Assembly: GCF_018691265.1 (NCBI RefSeq)
Contig: NW_024881322.1
Coordinates: forward strand, 1,426,001-1,490,000
Length of the DNA stretch: 64,000 bases
Direction: 5' to 3'
DNA from: Tyto alba
Taxonomy: Eukaryota; Chordata; Aves; Strigiformes; Tytonidae
Notes under the pieces: generated by a model
Database searches by the model: none
Told to the model about the DNA's origin: nothing
Seen by the model: only the letters and a program-made list of their open reading frames with translations
Shown here: positions 53,501 to 59,500 of the stretch, piece after piece
Layout: every line of letters begins with the position of its first letter
Numbering within the stretch: position 1 is the first letter of the stretch
Translations under genes and position numbers: made by a program

Positions 53501-56500
53501 TAAACATTTATTTTACATCTGTATGTAAAAGACATTTGTTTTGAATTACATCCTTCTTAAAAACAACTCTGTTTTAAGAAGAAATGCTAAAATTGGCATG
53601 GACATTTCCCAAAATGGATTTTAAAAGATTTAAGTACAAGCAAAGTTATTGTCTACTGCAGATGTTCTCATGAACTCATTCACGTTCAAACACTGATTCA
53701 TTTTGACAAAACATTACCAGAGGACAGACAATGTGATTGAACAGTTCTGTCTGTTTTGGACAGTGAGTATTAGGTAATCTAGCCTTCCTTGTTAGAAATT
53801 GTAACAATTCCAGGGTATGCATACTCAGTACCGCCTTCTCCCTCTACAGAAAAAGTAGTTGCATAATGAAAAACATATTTTCCTGCATCGCCTCCTTCAA
53901 AGATTATTTTCACTTAAGGTTCAGTATTTATATAAAGATCTTCTACTTTAAACTGGTTACATAGGAAAGGAAGCATAGCTAAAATTAATTTTATGATTCC
54001 CTACACATGTATGCCAGTTCCCATGCAGAAACCACTGAAATTATTGAAGTCTATGCTTCCCGTAAAGCAACACCTAGATCATAATATTAAGCAGATCTAA
54101 GTCTTTAGAAAAGCTGTTTTCTCTGAAAATGTTCTGCTTATTTTAAAGCAGAATAGAATACCATGTGTATCTATACATCATGCATACACTATACATCTTT
54201 TAAACACAGTTAGTCAGAACAGTACTGTTGCTATTCTAATGAATTATTTACAATATGCCAAAATGTTGACTTAGTTTCACTATGAATACTACTACTCAGT
54301 CCCAACTCAGTCAGAAAGATTGTAAATTTGGATAACGTCGTCTTTAGCAAGATAAAACATCCTGTCAACAGCTATTCAACAACTGAGGTATGCAGAAGGG
54401 TTCCTTAGCTGTCGAGACCATCCCACAAACACAAAATTCACAAGTGTCTCAAGGACACTCGGTAAAATGATCTGTTTGTGGAATAATGAGTAACTTCCCT
54501 CAAAGATGAGGAAAAAGGTGATATCAAAACTGACTTTTTTTTTTAAATTTTATACAATTGTTATCTAGCTAAAGAATATGAATTTGAGGGTGCACTAGTC
54601 TGTTTCTTTTATACTCAGCTCTTGTTAGGCTACCATCAAGAAGTCTCATAGCATAAATAAAAAAAAAGAAAAAAAAAAGTCTCTTGCCTCAAGTAACTTC
54701 ACTTTACAGGAGCTTACAGTATGTCTTTCCAGTAATTTCAAGTAATTTAACATGTAAATAAAAATTTCAGAATTTATAGTAATTTGTAAAGTACCGTGTT
54801 TCACAGAATCAGAAGCAACTTGCAAAAATAATGTTCTAGAAATTAGAAAAAAAACCCTGCCTCCAAAACCAACGACACACCAACACTGAAAATTGTGTCC
54901 AGTCCCTTTAGGTGCCCTGTTGAGTTTTACGTCTACTCAAGCTGGTTGTCAGCTTTCCCCCTCAAAAGGCAGTCTGAAAACAGTTTTGATAACATTTGTG
55001 AAGAATGTACCTTTGGGATGAACACCACAAACAACAGCAACAAAAGCTGACAACAATTACTCACTCTACACAGAAGTCTGAATACTGCATAAATGAACAG
55101 GACAAGAGGTCCTGAGGAACTTACCTGTGGACTGTATAATGCAGGATTCTCACAGCAAAAGGATATTATAACTAAAGTTTCAACTCACGTTGCAAAGGTA
55201 TAGCAGTGCTGCCTGATTCCAAAGTTCACTTAGTCAAGATTGCATTAAAAATCATACTAGGAAAATACCCTCAACACTGTTCTGAGTAGAGCTAACATTT
55301 ATTTCTGAACTATAAGAATAAAACAATTTATCCTGCACCAGCTACTAGCACAACCGGTGCAAGTGAACATTTTGTTGATGTTGCCTATGACTCAGAGCAC
55401 GACTTACACACCTGACTAGCTCTCCTGTATCTGAAGAGACACATTTTTGCTTGCTCGCAGTTCAACTCAACCTAAGGAGCTGGCAAGGTCTTTCCAACTC
55501 AGGGATATGGCTAGAGAGGATGGATGAAAGGTGGTCTGCAAGAATCGTTAGGGACCATCCTAAATTTTTTTTTTTTTTTCAGAAGCAATTACATGTCACA
55601 TTTTTCTACTTCTTGACCACATAAGAAGATACAGCTTCACGACAAAAAGCATTTCAAAATTCCTTCTGTTAAACATGGTTATGTGCTACACCATTAAGGC
55701 GTCTCTCAAAGGTTCAGGCATTCATTCTGCAGTTTGAGAACCGTTAGACACCTGTTGTTCATTGCCCATCTAAATTAGTACAGCCTATGATAGAACACAA
55801 TGTAAATACTAAACACAGTCTTACAGTGCCAGCAGCTACAATGTCCTGTTGTATTACTTGTGTTTACAGGCTCCTGTACAGTGTGCTTGCTTAAAGGATT
55901 TTACAGGAACTATTAAAGGGTTTTTGAACAGCTGCAATTTAGATCCATCTAAAATGTAGAGTAACAGTAAATGGGCTGCCTCAAAAAAGCCTTAGCAGTA
56001 CATTCTACTACCAGTTGCCATGTAAGTTCTCTTAGTTCCCCAAAGCCCTTTTGTAATGCTGAAACAATTTTTAACTATTCATAACACACTGAACTGTAAA
56101 ACACTCACAAAGCAGGTTTACCACTTATGTATACTATATTCACTTCTAAAGGAGAAAACAATCAGGCTTACTTAATTACCTGTCCTTATCAACTAAGTCT
56201 AACTGAAAAGCTGTTTTCTTAAAGAAAAAAAATAAGGCTCTAAACGATCAAAACCATGAAGGTATCAGAGACAATAGGGTCACCTGAAATGTAAACACTA
56301 CCTGCACCTGCCACAGGACAGTATGAGAGTACAGTAACTAAATAATCTTAACTCTTGAAAGCTGCTGCTTAGATTTATACCACAGAAAACTAGTCTGAGA
56401 CGCAAGCTCCTGACCTCAGATTGATTCTGGAACAAGGCTTCTGTTATGTGTAAAGTCTTTATTTTTGCTATGCCTGTAACTGGTCTACTAAGAATAACAG

Positions 56501-59500
56501 AATACATCCCTTTTCACTTAAGCTGTATCTAGTAAATGTATCCTCAAATCAAGGTGGAAAATTAACTACACACTTAAAAAGATAGGTCCTGGTAATACCA
56601 AGCCAAATATGTTAACTCAAGCTTAAGGAAGCTTTCTTTAACCATGGTTCTCAGCAGAAACTCTTCTTAAAAGATGGCACGAAATACCTCTGCCGTTACT
56701 ATTGCCTTACTTCCAACTCCCGCATTAATTTGTTATTACTCTCTTTCATTGCAGCTCAAAGAGTTTGGCATCAAGTAAAGAACATTAGGTGCTCTTAAAA
56801 ATGTTATTTTAAGATATCATTCCCCTTTCCAGCTCTTCTGTAAACTGGTATTTGTTAATTCAAAGGAAGGCCTTACAGCTTCAGTAAAGAGCCGGACCCT
56901 TATTTAGTACGCGCACAGTCTGCCCACAATTGCAGTTTGCCATCTCTACCCATTTCTCTTTAACAGGAAGAGAGTTACGAAACAAGTAGCCTGTGCCTAA
57001 CTTTTCTAACCTAAACACTGTCACTCCAGATACATACCACACTTTCCCAGCCACCAAAAATAGAATGCAGAGCTTGGGAAGCCCTAATTCCAAGATCTGT
57101 TTTCCCCTTTAGCATCTAGCCCTCTTTCCATTAATATTTCAGCACAAAATTTCCAGAAGACAGAAGTATCCAATACTGACAACACCAAGAAACTTTTGCT
57201 TTAGGCTTAGTAGCAAAACCGTGCCTTTTACAGCATCAAAATGATGAACATTAGTTTGTACAGGCTTCCAAGCAGTTAAGTATCACCTGTCTGTGCTGGC
57301 TCTTAAACGTTTGGGGCTTCACGTCATAGCTGAACTGAATTAACTGCTTGCTGTCTCTCCTTGAAACTGAACCAACGCACGCTTCTGGAAAGGTTCCAAA
57401 TTCCTAGAACTCCTTTTCAAGTCACCAGAAAAGCAAGTTAGAAGATGGGAGTGAAACAGTTTCAGGTCTTAAAACACTTACAATACCTTCACTACAGGGC
57501 TTCCTAAGACTAAAAGAAAACGTTCACAAGTCAGTAATCAAAAATAATACTATCTGGAGGTATTTTACTGCTTGCAGCCAACAACTTATTTCTCCCTTTA
57601 CAAGATTTTAATACCAGAAATAAAAACAAAACCCCAAAATCCCGCATACCTACTTTAATCATAATAGCTTATAAATAATGACCCCATAAACAAACAGAGC
57701 TGTAAGTTCACAGAAATTTACCTTCTAAAACACCCTGAATCTAAAGAATCTCTTTTGGTGAATCTTAAGAGAAGATAACTCTATGACTCAAACAACTGAA
57801 TTTACATGCCTTTCTCTTTTGTACAGGAAAGGAAAAACTTCTTGTTCTTACTTTGAAACAGTTTCCACTAATAAAAGTCAAAATACATGCTGTCCCTCCC
57901 TTTCACCCATTCTACCATAAAAAAAAAAAAAAAAAAAAAGGACCAATTTTCTTACAAATACGTAAGATACTACAAAATACATGTAATTGGCAAAAAGTAG
58001 TTCCTGCTCTAGGTAGGTGTGGAAACGTGTGCCTGTATTTAGGTTCAGGTATGTGATAATCCTTCTGGAGTACATTTTTCTTGTCAGATCCTTCTTACTA
58101 GTTATTCGGTTAGCCTCTGTAGAGCCAGCCCTCTCGCACTGAGACACTTACACCAGGTCACCCCAACGGGAGCAGGAGGTAGCCAGAGGAAAGGCAAGGC
58201 CCCGTGCTTCAGAGCTAGGTGAGGACGGCGAGACCTCCTCCGTTCAGCAGCTGTTATGTTGACTCAGTTGCTCATGAAATAGAAGCCTTGGCTTCACCTT
58301 GATTTATCCTTTGACCTTGGGTAAGGCAGGGGTATTTTCCGGGGTCAGCAATGCCAGTGCTTAAATCGCCTCAAGCGGCCTGAACCCCCTGCCTTCCCAG
58401 CCAGCCCCTTGTGTAGCTGCAGCGTTGCACCAGCCGAAGCGCTCCTGTGAACCGTGCCACGAAAGAGCCTGGGGAAGCGAGCTGGCTGCACGTTCCCATG
58501 GCCTTCTCTGTTCTTCTCTCTGTTCCTCGGCCAGTCCCGGGCCGAGGCACTACAGCTGTGCAGCGCCAATACTGCGGCTGAATGCCTGCTTCCCCTTAAC
58601 CCCTGCCTCCCTGCAAAAGACAGGCCTACCTTTTCTGGGTCATCTCCCAGAGAAAAGCAAGAGAAGGAAACGAAGGAGGAGACGGCTTAAACCTGCACTG
58701 AAAATGTGACTGCAGAACGAGACGACGGCTGTGGTTTCACCACAGCTCCAACCCTATCTAAAGCGGCACCGCCGCGGCCTCCACCGCTGCAGCTCACAGC
58801 CCCACAGTCACGCTTCCCGCCCCCGCTCAGCGCTGGCACGCATCCATCCCTGTGGCACAGCGGTTCGGGGCGCTCAGCTCCTGAGATCTTGCATGTTATT
58901 TTCCTTTGTCAGGACCTGTTACGTTTTCTGCCGGCTTAACAGAATACTTAACCAGGCTTACTGCTCGGTCAGACAAACAAAAGTGTCAGTGCAAGATGGA
59001 AAGCCGTGCCAGACCGGGGGGGGGAACAGAACAAGAGTACGACTGCAACAGCAACAAACAACTTTAATCACTTTAAACTCTCTTGTCAGACCACAGTGTA
59101 AGAAAATGTGACAGCAACCTAAATCAACTTTTCTCAGCTGGAAAGTGCTGTTATAATGGCTCCCGAGTGTTCTGAGGCAGTAAGAGTCAGCACTGCCAGG
59201 AAATATTACTTAGTGAATCTACTGATATTTTTTTAGCAGTTTGCAATTGTTCATTAAACTTCAGAGCACTCTACATGAAATGGAATAAACGTTGCATCTC
59301 CCCTAGCTTTTTCCTCTGGCTTCATTTAATAGCAACCGTGAATCTTTACTCCAATCTACTTACTTTTCAAGTCAGTAAGAAATTGTATCTTAGATGAAGT
59401 ATCTAATTTTGCATTTTGCTGTATGAAACTAACTCAATCCCATTTTTGCTGCTAAATGCAGGATCCCAAGTCAAATAATGAAGACTGACTGCAGGACTGT

